Below the pieces are notes generated by a model that was given only the letters and a program-made list of their open reading frames with translations, did no database searches and was not told where the DNA came from. 64,000 bases of DNA from Promicromonospora sp. AC04 (lineage in GTDB: Bacteria; Actinomycetota; Actinomycetes; Actinomycetales; Cellulomonadaceae), in the NCBI RefSeq assembly GCF_003058225.1, contig NZ_QBUG01000011.1, positions 124,001 to 188,000 of the forward strand. Reading direction: 5' to 3'. Shown here one piece after another: positions 33,750 to 41,800 of this stretch (position 1 is the first letter of the stretch; every line of letters begins with the position of its first letter). Made by a program: the position numbers and the translations under genes.

Positions 33750-33816
33750 TTGTCGCAACAAGTAACGCTCGTAGTCTCGCACCAAATAGCTTGTCGCGTC
33801 AACCAAACGGTAGGCT
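33750..33816. promoter_or_regulatory. Paired MarR operators in the divergent promoter region
   Basis: TTGTCGCAACAA (33750-33761) and TTGTCGCGTCAA (33791-33802) agree in 10 of 12 positions and are 41 bases apart, about four helical turns. The first sits close to the reductase start; the second ends just before the TAGGCT -10 box (33811-33816) of the MarR gene. Repression of both genes by the MarR protein is the natural reading. Confidence 0.7.
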
Positions 33817-33823
33817 GAGGGCT

Positions 33824-34306
33824 GTGAAGCGACGCGTACCCCGGATGAACGAGCAGGAGTCCCAGGCCTGGCTGGGCCTGACCACCGTGTTCCAGCTGCT
33901 GCCCTCCGCGCTCGACAGGCAGCTCCAGCGCGACTCCGGGCTGACGCACTTCGAGTTCGTGGTGCTGTCCGCGCTCCAGCTCACCCCGGGGCCGACGATG
34001 CGCATGACAGCGCTCGCCGAGGCCACAGACGCCACCCTGCCGCGGCTGTCCCATGTGTGCGGGCGCCTGGAGAAGCGCGGCCTCATCGTCCGCTCCCCCT
34101 GCCCCGAGGACGGCCGCGCCACCAACGTGGGCCTGACGGGCGACGGCCGACGCGAGCTGATCCGCTCCGTCCCCGGCCACATCGCGATGGCGCGACGGCT
34201 CGTCATCGACGCGCTCACGCCCGACCAGCTCGACGCGCTGACCGAGATCACCGGCGTGATCGCCGCGAGGCTCGCCGACGAGTCGGGCCACCCCCGGGTG
34301 ACTTAA
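33824..34306 (+). CDS. MarR family transcriptional regulator
   Basis: The 160-residue MarR protein has FEFVVLSALQLTPGPTMRMT leading into the recognition helix TDATLPRLSHVCGRLEKRGL, and the wing RSPCPEDGRATNVGLT. The GTG at 33824 lies seven bases after a TAGGCT hexamer, predicting a leaderless mRNA; ATG at 33845 is an alternative. It faces the F420-type reductase and VOC genes across two TTGTCGC-type palindromes, so it probably represses itself and them. Small reductase plus MarR pairs of this sort commonly answer quinones or other electrophiles. Confidence 0.9.
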   Translation: MKRRVPRMNEQESQAWLGLTTVFQLLPSALDRQLQRDSGLTHFEFVVLSALQLTPGPTMRMTALAEATDATLPRLSHVCGRLEKRGLIVRSPCPEDGRATNVGLTGDGRRELIRSVPGHIAMARRLVIDALTPDQLDALTEITGVIAARLADESGHPRVT

Positions 34307-34333
34307 CCGCCGAGGTCGTGCCACGGTGAGACC

Positions 34334-35245
34334 GTGACCGCGCCCGACCAGACCGACCTCGACGAAGCGATCGACGCGCTCTACGCCGCGCCGCTCGAAG
34401 GCTTCGTCGCCGCCCGCGACGCTGCGGCCCGGCAGGCGGCGGACGGCGGCGACCAGCTCGGCGCCGCGCGCGTGAAGCGCCTGCCGAAGCCGTCGGTCGC
34501 GGCCTGGGTGGTCAACCACGTCGCACGGGAGCGCCGGGCGGACGTCGCGGCGCTCACCGCCGTCGGCGACGAGCTGCGGGCGGCGACGCAGGACCGGGAC
34601 CGCGGCCGCATCCGGGCGCTGGACCACCTGCGGCGGGAGCGCACCGATGCCCTGGTCCGGGCCGTGCGCGAGGCCGGTGAGGTGGGCGGGCGGCCGGTCT
34701 CGGCGGCGGTGCTGGACCGCCTCACCGAGACGCTGACCGCCGCGGTCATGGACGCGGACGCCGCAGCCGTCGTTCGGGCCGGACGCCTCTCCCGCGCGCT
34801 GCAGCACTCCGGGTTCGGGATAGTTGACGAGCTCGGCGAGGAGGCCGATCTCGTCGCGTTGCGCCCCGCGAGGGCCGACGTCGGGCCGGAGGGGGCTGAG
34901 GCCGAAGGCATGCCGCCCGGGCCCGGCCTGGAGGCCGCGGAGCAGGCGGTCGAGGAGACGTCCGCGCAGGTGGACCGGCTGGAGGCGCGGCGGGACGATG
35001 CGCGCGAGCGGCTACGCACCGCGGACGCGGCGATCGAGCACGGCGAGGGCGACGTGGCGCGTCTGGACCGGGAGCTCGAGCGGCTGACCGCCGAGCACGC
35101 CAGGGCCCGCCGTGAACTGGACAAGGCCCGGTCAGCGGCGGGAAAGGCTCGCGCGGACCTGGCCGCCGTCGAGGACGAGCTCGGCGACGCGGAGGAGCGC
35201 GCGGCCCAGGCGCGCCGCCGTCGGCGGGAGGCGCAGGGGCAGTGA
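34334..35245 (+). CDS. Coiled-coil protein of unknown function
   Basis: A 303-residue, highly charged protein. The N-terminal half is helical with KRLPKPSVAAWVVNHVARER near residue 50. The C-terminal third (from about residue 200) is a long heptad-like coiled coil (EETSAQVDRLEARRDDARER, then further repeats). There is no signal or membrane segment. Similar proteins occur singly in actinobacteria without an assigned role. The start GTG is 25 bases after the MarR stop, so they may be co-transcribed. A hairpin closes the gene. Confidence 0.75.
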   Translation: MTAPDQTDLDEAIDALYAAPLEGFVAARDAAARQAADGGDQLGAARVKRLPKPSVAAWVVNHVARERRADVAALTAVGDELRAATQDRDRGRIRALDHLRRERTDALVRAVREAGEVGGRPVSAAVLDRLTETLTAAVMDADAAAVVRAGRLSRALQHSGFGIVDELGEEADLVALRPARADVGPEGAEAEGMPPGPGLEAAEQAVEETSAQVDRLEARRDDARERLRTADAAIEHGEGDVARLDRELERLTAEHARARRELDKARSAAGKARADLAAVEDELGDAEERAAQARRRRREAQGQ

Positions 35246-35262
35246 GCCGGGCCGCGGCCTGG

Positions 35263-35287
35263 GCGCCCGCTCGAAGCGAGCGGGCGC
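35263..35287 (+). terminator. Terminator hairpin after the coiled-coil gene
   Basis: A perfect 11-bp stem GCGCCCGCTCG / CGAGCGGGCGC with a three-base AAG loop starts 17 bases after the stop codon. Confidence 0.75.
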
Positions 35288-35373
35288 TGCGCTCGGCCCG
35301 CCGCGCGGCCTGTCGCACGGCCCGACGCCGGACGCGCCGACGTCGGGCCTGCTGCCGGACGGTCGCGGGCTCG

Positions 35374-35805
35374 CTAGGAGTTCTTGTCGACGGTGGGCAC
35401 GGGCTTCGGCTCCTTGCCGACCGAGGGCACGGGCTTGGGCTCGTTACCGACCGAGGGCGCGGTCGACGGCTCCCCGGGAACGGAAGGAACCGGCGACGGC
35501 GCGGCCGACGGCTCCCCAGGAGCACTGGGTACCGGCGACGGCTCGGCGGAGGGCTCGGTCGTCGCCTCATCCGGAGCCGAGGGCGCGGGCGAGGGCTCCG
35601 CGGCAGCCGACGGCACGGCCGACGGTTCCTGGTCCCCGGAGACAGCCGCGTCGGCCGCGGTGCACGCGGTCGCCAGGAGCACGACGACGAGGTCGCTGCC
35701 GGCAGCGGCGACACCGCGTGCAGCGATACCCCGGGGTGCGCGGCCTCGACGGCGGGGCGCGTCGGTGTTGGAGCGGAAGGGACTGTTCGCTTGGTGGAGA
35801 GTCAC
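35374..35805 (-). CDS. Probable exported Pro/Ser/Glu-rich repeat protein
   Basis: This frame encodes an N-terminal hydrophobic segment (SDLVVVLLATACTAADAAV) with a cysteine that may be a weak lipobox. An 80-residue tail of imperfect repeats of the type EPSAAPSPVPSVPG and GNEPKPVPSVGKEPKPVP follows. Such tails span the cell wall. The opposite strand is also open through the repeat, so coding strand is judged by the plausible leader and wall-stalk composition. A start at the GTG near 35805 is a guess. No known domain follows the stalk. Confidence 0.4.
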   Translation of the reverse strand: MTLHQANSPFRSNTDAPRRRGRAPRGIAARGVAAAGSDLVVVLLATACTAADAAVSGDQEPSAVPSAAAEPSPAPSAPDEATTEPSAEPSPVPSAPGEPSAAPSPVPSVPGEPSTAPSVGNEPKPVPSVGKEPKPVPTVDKNS

Positions 35806-35904
35806 AAAGCGGTCAGTGTCCACCGGCGCACGCCCGATGACAGGGTCCAAATGTGACCTGGCCCACACCGAGCCCTCGGGGCCGGGGCGCGGCCCGCGGC
35901 GCGG

Positions 35905-36738
35905 CTACGTGAGTATCCGGTCGAGGGCGGCGAACCAGTTCGCGGCGATCTTGACGTTGCCGCTGTCGTTCGGGTGGACACCGTCATAGGCGTCGGTCGC
36001 CGGGTCGAACCCGGTCCACTGGTCGACCACGACGATCGGCGACCGCTCGGTGGACAGGCCGGCCGCCCACGCCGGGATCTGGGAGTTGAGGTCGATCGCA
36101 CGCTGCCCGCAGTCAGGACAGCTGAAGGACTCGTCCGGCTCCAGCGGGATGATCTGCGCGACCAGGATGATCGCGTCCGGGTTGAGGCCGCGCAGGTCCG
36201 TCACGATCGAGGTGTACGCGTCGAGGATCTGCGCCGGCGGGACGTTCGACCAGACGTCGTTGGTGCCGAAGTGCACCAGCAGCACCTCAGGCGTGTTCAG
36301 CTCCAGCCACCGCCGGGTGTCGCCGTTCGCGACCGAGCTGGTGACCTGGTAGCCCCCGTGGCCCTCGTTGTCCGGGTCCGATCCGGTCGGGAGACAGCCC
36401 TGGGACTGCGACCCGACGAAGTCGACGTCGCGCCCGGTGTCAACCAGCAGCTGCCACAGGTTCCCGCGCCAGCAGCCGGGGCTGCCGGTGATCGAGTCAC
36501 CCATCGGCATGATCGAGACAGGATCGGCCGACGGCGTGGTCCGACCGGCGGCGATGTCGGCGTCCCAGCCGACGTCGGAGCCAGAGCTGGAGCCAGTGCG
36601 GCCGACGCCGCCGCCGATCTGGCGGCCCTCCTCGGCGAACGCGGGTCCGACCGGGACCACCGGCAGCGCGGCGGCCGCGAGCGCACCGACGGCCAGGCCG
36701 ACCAGCACAAGGACTCTTCGCGTTCGATCTCTTCGCAT
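35905..36738 (-). CDS. Secreted SGNH/GDSL hydrolase (probable carbohydrate esterase)
   Basis: The protein, about 277 residues, has a signal peptide (VLVLVGLAVGALAAAALPVV, cleavage near AFAEE). SGNH blocks are MPMGDSITGSPGCWRG (block I serine), the Gly of block II near GHGGYQ, FGTNDVW (block III Asn) and YDGVHPNDSG (block V Asp and His). The family deacylates polysaccharides and lipids. The ATG at 36738 has AGAGGA upstream. In a window rich in secreted glycosidases, a polysaccharide deacetylase role is plausible but unproven. Confidence 0.88.
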   Translation of the reverse strand: MRRDRTRRVLVLVGLAVGALAAAALPVVPVGPAFAEEGRQIGGGVGRTGSSSGSDVGWDADIAAGRTTPSADPVSIMPMGDSITGSPGCWRGNLWQLLVDTGRDVDFVGSQSQGCLPTGSDPDNEGHGGYQVTSSVANGDTRRWLELNTPEVLLVHFGTNDVWSNVPPAQILDAYTSIVTDLRGLNPDAIILVAQIIPLEPDESFSCPDCGQRAIDLNSQIPAWAAGLSTERSPIVVVDQWTGFDPATDAYDGVHPNDSGNVKIAANWFAALDRILT

Positions 36739-36874
36739 GTCCACGTCCTCTGAGAGTGGGACCGGCAGGTCGATGGGCTCTCCGAACGAAGGTATCCCGC
36801 GCGCACAGCCCTCGGAAGACCGGGCGGCAGGACCTAAACGTTCCGCATCCCGCCTCCGCGAACCAGCGGATCGC

Positions 36875-36976
36875 CTAACTCTTGCCGATCCTCTCGACCT
36901 TCACGCTGCTCCCGTCGTCGGCCAGGGCGGAGAGCGCCTTGGAGTCCAGCAGGATCGAGCACGGGCCGATGATCAC
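36875..36976 (-). pseudogene. PIN-domain toxin remnant (33 residues)
   Basis: A GTG that overlaps the antitoxin stop (GTGA) opens a frame reading CSILLDSKALSALADDGSSV before stopping after 33 residues. ILLDSKALSAL is the first strand and helix of a PIN nuclease, including its first acidic residue, but the rest of the roughly 130-residue domain and its other acidic residues are missing. I infer a truncated VapC-like toxin that cannot be active. Confidence 0.55.
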
Positions 36977-37203
36977 CGCGCGAGCCTGGCCATGATCGCT
37001 GCGACCTCGTCCTCGTCGACCGCACCGTGCTTGGTCTCCGTGCTCTGGAGCACGTCGTCGAGAGCGTCCCGTTCGAGCTGTCGTGCAACCGCTCGAGCAA
37101 CGTAGGCAGAAAAGCCGCACGATCCAGCCCTGGCGCGAACATCCTCGGAGGTGGTCACGAGCATGGTGACCGAATGCTTCTTAAAGCCGGCAGCAGCGGA
37201 CAT
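36973..37203 (-). CDS. Antitoxin-like small DNA-binding protein
   Basis: The 76-residue protein begins FKKHSVTMLVTTSEDVRARA and continues FSAYVARAVARQLERDAL, a ribbon-helix-helix-like N-terminus followed by helices and an acidic C-terminal tail (GAVDEDEVAAIMARL). That is the usual build of VapB-type antitoxins. It overlaps a broken PIN toxin gene by four bases, so the pair is a decayed toxin-antitoxin module. The perfect palindrome at 37216-37230, 13 bases upstream of its ATG, should be its own operator. Confidence 0.7.
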   Translation of the reverse strand: MSAAAGFKKHSVTMLVTTSEDVRARAGSCGFSAYVARAVARQLERDALDDVLQSTETKHGAVDEDEVAAIMARLAR

Positions 37204-37215
37204 GCTCCATTCCTA

Positions 37216-37230
37216 CCTACTTGAAGTAGG
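37216..37230. promoter_or_regulatory. Operator palindrome of the toxin-antitoxin module
   Basis: CCTACTT-G-AAGTAGG is a perfect 15-base inverted repeat with one central base, placed 13 bases before the antitoxin ATG. Antitoxins of this type repress their own promoter at such sites. The 178 bases beyond it, up to 37408, hold no recognisable gene. Confidence 0.6.
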
Positions 37231-37407
37231 AATTGTGTGCCACAGAACTTCGGGGACAGTCACCGCCGCCGGTAGGCCTCCAACCAGCGGTACTCGATCC
37301 TGCGAGCGTGGAGCAGCCAGCAACCTCGGGAGGGGTCCCAGCTTGTAGGTGATCTGATCCGTGTGGCCGGAGTGATCCCGCTGCTTCCGAGACGCTTTGG
37401 AGCAATC

Positions 37408-38121
37408 ATGCTGACTCGTCGTCTTTCACTGCTCGCGGCCGCATCTGTCGTGGCCGCACTGCTCGCAATCACCGCGGCCGCTCTCTTTGCTGATCAGTCC
37501 GCGGTCCAGCGGGGACCAGCAGCGATGGCCACGGTCACCCCAGGGGCTTCCTCCCCGTCAGCGTCACCGTCCCCGTCACCGATCCCGTCCGACGAACAGA
37601 TCAGCAGCGTGTCCACCGAGGTTTGCGAGGGTGAGGCGGTCTACAACTTCGAAAGTGCGCCGTACAAGGGCGACGGTCCGCATCCGATGACCGTCGTCGT
37701 GCCGATGTCGAGTGCCTACAGTCTGGAGCTGCCATCGATCCTGCTGCCGGACCGGTGGGATCCCGTCGGTGGTGGAGACGCCCAGGCCGAACCCAATGAT
37801 CCCCGGCACGACGAGATACAGCTCGTTGTCTGCGACGACGCTGTAGCAACCGGCGACGTGATCGGAACCTGTGAGTACGACGAACCGGGTAGCTCAGGAA
37901 CCATGGATGTCGTCGAGGCGGAACACACCTTGGTCGTCAGGGAAGCGCGCACCGGACGGCACATCACCGAGCTCACGCTGCAAGGCAGCGCAAGTGCCCA
38001 GGAGTCGTGCCCCGCCATCGTGATGGACTACGGCACGACGCAGATCGCACAAGCCCTGAACGACGACATCGTCGCAGCTGAGCTCCGCATCTTCTATCAA
38101 GGCAAGGCCAAGACGCCCTGA
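37408..38121 (+). CDS. Exported or membrane-anchored protein of unknown function
   Basis: A 237-residue protein. It has an N-terminal hydrophobic segment (LLAAASVVAALLAITAAALF) and a Ser/Pro linker (SSPSASPSPSPIPSDEQ). A globular domain of about 160 residues follows with cysteines in STEVCEGEAVY, LVVCDDAV, IGTCEYDE and QESCPAIV, probably two disulfides outside the cell. GGAG precedes the ATG. Codon use is less GC-extreme than in the neighbours. I do not recognise the domain. Confidence 0.65.
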   Translation: MLTRRLSLLAAASVVAALLAITAAALFADQSAVQRGPAAMATVTPGASSPSASPSPSPIPSDEQISSVSTEVCEGEAVYNFESAPYKGDGPHPMTVVVPMSSAYSLELPSILLPDRWDPVGGGDAQAEPNDPRHDEIQLVVCDDAVATGDVIGTCEYDEPGSSGTMDVVEAEHTLVVREARTGRHITELTLQGSASAQESCPAIVMDYGTTQIAQALNDDIVAAELRIFYQGKAKTP

Positions 38122-38158
38122 TCGGGAGGGGTCCCGTTCGGAGTCGCTGAGCCTCGCC

Positions 38159-38488
38159 GTGGTTGCGTCGTTAGTCTTCGGCTATTTCTCGACCAAGCGG
38201 ATCGCGACGATCACGACGCCCGACCACATCGAGACGCGGACCCTGTCCAGGACCCGGCAGACCGCCTGGCGCGACATCCAGGCCATCGAGATCAGGGGCA
38301 GCGCCAAGACCGGTCAGCGGGTCTTCGTCCGCGACGCCGCCGGCGAACAGTTCCGCCTGCCGCACCTGGACTCGGAAAACCTGGAGTCGTCGTTCGAGGA
38401 CGAGGTGTCCGCGCTGACGAGCCTGTGGGAGCAGCGGGCGGCTGACCGCGGTCGCGGCCGGCGGTGCCTCGCCCTCGACCCGCATTGA
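38159..38488 (+). pseudogene. PH-like membrane-protein fragment, probably 5'-truncated
   Basis: The frame encodes LVFGYFSTKRIATITTPDHI then ETRTLSRTRQTAWRDIQAIE and FRLPHLDSENLESSF, the core of a bacterial PH domain (often annotated DUF or YdbT-like). Intact relatives carry one or two membrane helices before this. Here only the end of one remains and the first usable codon is an internal GTG. The frame stays open upstream into the preceding gene. I infer a truncated gene; a short functional protein is the alternative. Confidence 0.45.
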
Positions 38489-38561
38489 TCGAACCATTCC
38501 CCCGCGCCAACGGCCCACACCTTGACCACTCCCCCCACTCGTCCGTAGATTGCTGGCAGTT

Positions 38562-38570
38562 CATCGGATG
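38562..38570. promoter_or_regulatory. Fucose-regulon operator 1 (CATCGGATG), dehydratase promoter
   Basis: CATC-G-GATG is a perfect nine-base palindrome 17 bases before the L-fuconate dehydratase ATG. The identical nine bases precede the ABC importer operon (44365) and a variant precedes the lactonase operon (48711), so it marks the regulon of the adjacent FCD/GntR protein. Confidence 0.7.
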
Positions 38571-38587
38571 TTTGCAGAGGAGCGGGC

Positions 38588-39943
38588 ATGCCCACGATCA
38601 CAGGTGTCCGTGTCGAGGACGTCCGGTTCCCGACGTCGGCCACGGCCGACGGCTCCGACGCGATGAACAAGGACGCCGACTACTCGGCGGCCTACGTCGT
38701 CCTCGAGACGGACGCCGCCGACCCGGCCGACCCCGACGGCGCAGCCCTCGGCGGGTACGGGCTGACGTTCACGATCGGCCGGGGCAACGACATAGTCGCC
38801 GAGGCGGCACGCCAGCAGGCGGCGATGCTCGTCGGCCGGGACTTGGACGAGCTCGCCGCCGACATGGGCGCCGTCTACCGCGACCTGACCGCCGACAGCC
38901 AGCTGCGCTGGCTCGGGCCCGAGAAGGGTGTGGTGCACCTGTCGCTGGCCGCGGTGCTCAACGCGGCCTGGGACCTGGTCGCGCGCCGCGCGGGCAAGCC
39001 GCTGTGGCGCGTGCTGGTCGACATGACCCCGGAGGAGCTGGTCGACGTCGCCGACCTGCGCTACCTCTCCGACGCGCTGACGCGCGACGAGGCGCTGGAG
39101 ATCCTGCGGGCCCGCGCGGCGACCAAGCACGAGCGGCTGGCCCACCTGGAACGGACCGGCTACCCGGTCTACACGACGTCGGCCGGGTGGCTCGGCTACA
39201 GCGACGACAAGCTGCGGCGGCTGTGCCAGGAGGCCGTCGACGCCGGGTACCACCACGTGAAGCTCAAGGTCGGGGCGAATCTGACCGAGGACGTCCGCCG
39301 GCTGACGATCGCGCGGGAGGTGCTGGGCCCCGACCGCGCGCTGATGATCGACGCCAACCAGGTCTGGGACGTGCCGCAGGCGATCGAGTGGATGGGCGTG
39401 CTGGCCCGGTTCGACCCGCTGTGGATCGAGGAGCCCACGTCGCCCGACGACATCCTGGGACACGCGGCCATCCGCCGCGCCGTCGCACCGGTCGGGGTGG
39501 CGACGGGCGAGCACTGCCACAACCGGGTGATGTTCAAACAGCTCTTCCAGGCCGAGGCGATCGACTACTGCCAGCTCGACACCGGGCGGCTCGCGAGCAT
39601 CAACGAGATAGTCGCCGTCCTGCTGCTCGCGGCGAAGTTCGGCGTGCCGGTGTGCCCGCACGCGGGCGGCGTCGGCCTGTGCGAGATGGTGCAGCACGTC
39701 TCGGTGCTCGACTACGTGGCGATCGGCGGCGACCTCACGGGCCGCGTGACCGAGTACGTGGACCACCTGCACGAGCACTTCACCGACCCGTGCGTCGTCG
39801 CGGACCGGGGCGCGGGCACCGCGTACGTGCTGCCGTCCCGGCCGGGGTACTCCACGCAGATGTACGAGGAGTCCATCGACCGGTTCAGGTTTCCGCACGG
39901 GACGTACTGGGTGAGCGATACTGCGGTCCATGTCCCGCACTGA
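38588..39943 (+). CDS. L-fuconate dehydratase (enolase superfamily)
   Basis: The 451-residue protein is a mandelate-racemase-group enolase. It has the KxK base in HHVKLKVG (K225/K227), metal ligands D255 (MIDANQVW), E281/E282 (WIEEPTSPDD) and E308 (ATGEHCHN), and the general base H358 (CPHAGGVG). Its long N-terminus (TSATADGSDAMNKDADYSAA) and RWLGPEKGVVHLSLAAVLNA are typical of L-fuconate dehydratase. It converts L-fuconate to 2-keto-3-deoxy-L-fuconate. GAGGAG precedes the ATG. It is transcribed with the regulator downstream and faces the rest of the pathway encoded on the other strand. Confidence 0.92.
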   Translation: MPTITGVRVEDVRFPTSATADGSDAMNKDADYSAAYVVLETDAADPADPDGAALGGYGLTFTIGRGNDIVAEAARQQAAMLVGRDLDELAADMGAVYRDLTADSQLRWLGPEKGVVHLSLAAVLNAAWDLVARRAGKPLWRVLVDMTPEELVDVADLRYLSDALTRDEALEILRARAATKHERLAHLERTGYPVYTTSAGWLGYSDDKLRRLCQEAVDAGYHHVKLKVGANLTEDVRRLTIAREVLGPDRALMIDANQVWDVPQAIEWMGVLARFDPLWIEEPTSPDDILGHAAIRRAVAPVGVATGEHCHNRVMFKQLFQAEAIDYCQLDTGRLASINEIVAVLLLAAKFGVPVCPHAGGVGLCEMVQHVSVLDYVAIGGDLTGRVTEYVDHLHEHFTDPCVVADRGAGTAYVLPSRPGYSTQMYEESIDRFRFPHGTYWVSDTAVHVPH

Positions 39944-40634
39944 CGAGGTCGTCGACGGCATCCGCAGGATGATCCTCGACGGACAGCTCCGGCCCGGTGA
40001 CCGCCTGCCGGTCGAGAAGGATCTGGCCGACACGCTCCAGGTCTCCCGCGGCTCGCTGCGGGAGGGGGTGCGTGCCCTGTCGATCCTCGGCGTCGTCCAT
40101 ACCCGCCAGGGTGACGGCACCTACGTCACCAGCCTCGATCCGGCCCGGCTGCTCTCCCCCATGGCCCTGGTCCTGGACCTGCAGGACGACGGCGCCATGC
40201 CCGCGTTCCACAGCGTGCGCCGCGTGCTCGAGACCGAGGCCGCCGGGCTCGCCGCCAGCCGGATGCCCGATGCCGCCGTGGCCGAGGCGCGGACCATCCT
40301 GGACGAGGTCACCAAGGTCCTGCACGGCACGCCCGTGGACCACGACAGGTTCATCGAGATCGACATCGCGTTCCACCGCGTCATCGCGGCGCACACCGGC
40401 AACCCGGTGCTGGAGGCCCTCATCGAGTCGTTCGCCGGCCGCACCGTCCGGGCGCGCCTGTGGCGTGTCCTGCACACCGAGGGCATCGAGCAGCGCACGC
40501 ACGGCGAGCACGAGGCCATCTGGCGCGCGCTCGCCGCGCACGACCCCGAGGCGGCCCGGATCCGGATGGCGAGCCACCTCCTGGGCGTCGAGGACTCACT
40601 CCCCCGCCCGGAGATCCTGGACGAAGACGCATAA
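39930..40634 (+). CDS. FCD-domain GntR family regulator, likely of L-fucose catabolism
   Basis: The 234-residue protein has an N-terminal GntR winged helix (MILDGQLRPGDRLPVEKDLA, TLQVSRGSLREGVRAL, HTRQGDGTYVT). A C-terminal FCD ligand domain follows, with metal-binding D and H residues in FIEIDIAFHRVIAAHTGNPV and RTHGEHEAI. It overlaps the dehydratase gene by 14 bases. FadR-type proteins bind short palindromes, and CATC(G/A)GATG occurs before all three transcription units of the locus. Its ligand is probably L-fuconate, 2-keto-3-deoxy-L-fuconate or a related acid. Confidence 0.9.
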   Translation: MSRTDEVVDGIRRMILDGQLRPGDRLPVEKDLADTLQVSRGSLREGVRALSILGVVHTRQGDGTYVTSLDPARLLSPMALVLDLQDDGAMPAFHSVRRVLETEAAGLAASRMPDAAVAEARTILDEVTKVLHGTPVDHDRFIEIDIAFHRVIAAHTGNPVLEALIESFAGRTVRARLWRVLHTEGIEQRTHGEHEAIWRALAAHDPEAARIRMASHLLGVEDSLPRPEILDEDA

Positions 40635-40646
40635 CCCCCGGCAGGC

Positions 40647-40715
40647 CTTGGTTGTGGGCGCGATCGTTGCGACTACGCGTCCGTCTTAGGCGCAACGATC
40701 GCGCCCACAACCAAG
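40647..40715. terminator. Long bidirectional inverted repeat (25-bp arms)
   Basis: Arms 40647-40671 and 40691-40715 are perfect 25-base complements (core GTTGTGGGCGCGATCGTTGC) around a 19-base loop. It lies between the convergent regulator and binding-protein genes and would terminate both. It is longer than a terminator needs to be, and this kind of sequence may be a dispersed repeat family. Confidence 0.75.
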
Positions 40716-40719
40716 AGGC

Positions 40720-41718
40720 CTACTCGTAGAGGACCGCGGCGATGTCCTCGTCGTCGATGTTGGTCTTGTCGTACCAGTAGAAGCCCGAGTCGATGACCGG
40801 CTCGAGCTCCTCGCCGTTGATGGCCGCCACTGCCGCCTTGACGGTCTCGTAGCCCATCTTGATCGGGTCCTGGGTGATCGCCCCGGCCATGAGCCCGTCG
40901 CGGATCGCGTCGGTCTGCGCCTTGCCGGAGTCGAAGCCGATCACCGTGAGCTTGCCCGACTTGCCGGTCTCCTGCACCGCCTTGACCACGCCGATGGCGG
41001 AGCCCTCGTTGGTGCCGTAGATGCCCTTGAGGTCGGGGTGGGCCTGCAGGATCGCCTTCGCGGCGTCGGCGGACTTGAGCTGGTCGCCCGCGGCGTACTG
41101 CGTGTCAACGATCTCGATGTCCGGCGCGTTCTCCAGGATGTACTGGGTGAACCCCTCGACCCGCTGCTGCCCGGTCTGCGACGTCTGGTCGTGCCCGACG
41201 ATCGCGATCTTGCCGCTGCCGACGAGCTCGGCCATGTGCTTGGCCGCCTCGGCCGACGCGGCCAGGTTGTCGGTGGACACGGTGGTCACCGGCACCTCCG
41301 AGTCGACGCCGGAGTCGAAGGCGATGACGGGGATCCCGCGCGACTCGGCGTCGGTCATCATCGGGATGGACGCCTCGGAGTCGAGGGCCGCGTAGCCGAT
41401 GGCGTCCGGGTTCTTGTCCAGGGCCGTCTGGAGCATGGTGAGCTGCTTCTCGACCTCGGTCTCCGTCTCGGGCCCCTCGAACGTGACCTCGACGTCGAGC
41501 TCGGCCGCGGCGTCGTCGGCCCCCTGCTTGACGGCCTGCCAGAACTGGTGCTGGAAGCCCTTGGAGACCAGGGCGACGTAGGGCTTGTCCCCTGCCCCTG
41601 TCTCGCCGCCGCCCGAGCCGCCCGAGCCGCACGCCGCGAGCGCGAGCATCGCGACGACGGATGTTGTGGCCGCCGCTACCGCGGCGAACCGCCTGCGCTT
41701 GGTGCTGTTGACGTTCAT
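40720..41718 (-). CDS. Ribose/fucose-type ABC transporter binding lipoprotein
   Basis: The 332-residue protein has a lipobox (LALAAC, cysteine near residue 30) and a periplasmic-binding type I domain: YVALVSKGFQHQFWQAVKQG, then GYAALDSEASIPMMTDAESR, VIAFDSGVDS and GIYGTNEGSAIGVVKAVQ. This is the RbsB/RhaS-like class that feeds CUT2 importers for monosaccharides. It is the last gene of the importer operon. L-fucose is the expected ligand from context. Confidence 0.9.
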   Translation of the reverse strand: MNVNSTKRRRFAAVAAATTSVVAMLALAACGSGGSGGGETGAGDKPYVALVSKGFQHQFWQAVKQGADDAAAELDVEVTFEGPETETEVEKQLTMLQTALDKNPDAIGYAALDSEASIPMMTDAESRGIPVIAFDSGVDSEVPVTTVSTDNLAASAEAAKHMAELVGSGKIAIVGHDQTSQTGQQRVEGFTQYILENAPDIEIVDTQYAAGDQLKSADAAKAILQAHPDLKGIYGTNEGSAIGVVKAVQETGKSGKLTVIGFDSGKAQTDAIRDGLMAGAITQDPIKMGYETVKAAVAAINGEELEPVIDSGFYWYDKTNIDDEDIAAVLYE

Positions 41719-41740
41719 ACCGGTCCAGCTCCTTCGATGG

Positions 41741-41800
41741 TCGGGTCAGGCCTGGTCAGTTCAGGTGTCGTCGGGTCAGGCGTGGTCGGGTCAGGCGTCC
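41741..41800. repeat. Four 15-bp tandem repeats across the permease stop codon
   Basis: Units start at 41741, 41756, 41771 and 41786, with consensus TCGGGTCAGGCGTGG; the second is degenerate. The last unit contains the stop codon of the permease gene, and the others fill most of the gap before the binding-protein gene. It resembles the repeat-filled junctions elsewhere in the window. Confidence 0.85.

Noticed and set aside
35384-35989. Plus-strand Gly/Thr/Glu repeat frame opposite the Pro/Ser/Glu-rich gene
   Set aside because: Both strands are open because of the repeat. The minus strand has a leader-like hydrophobic segment and a wall-stalk composition, so I kept that one at low confidence.
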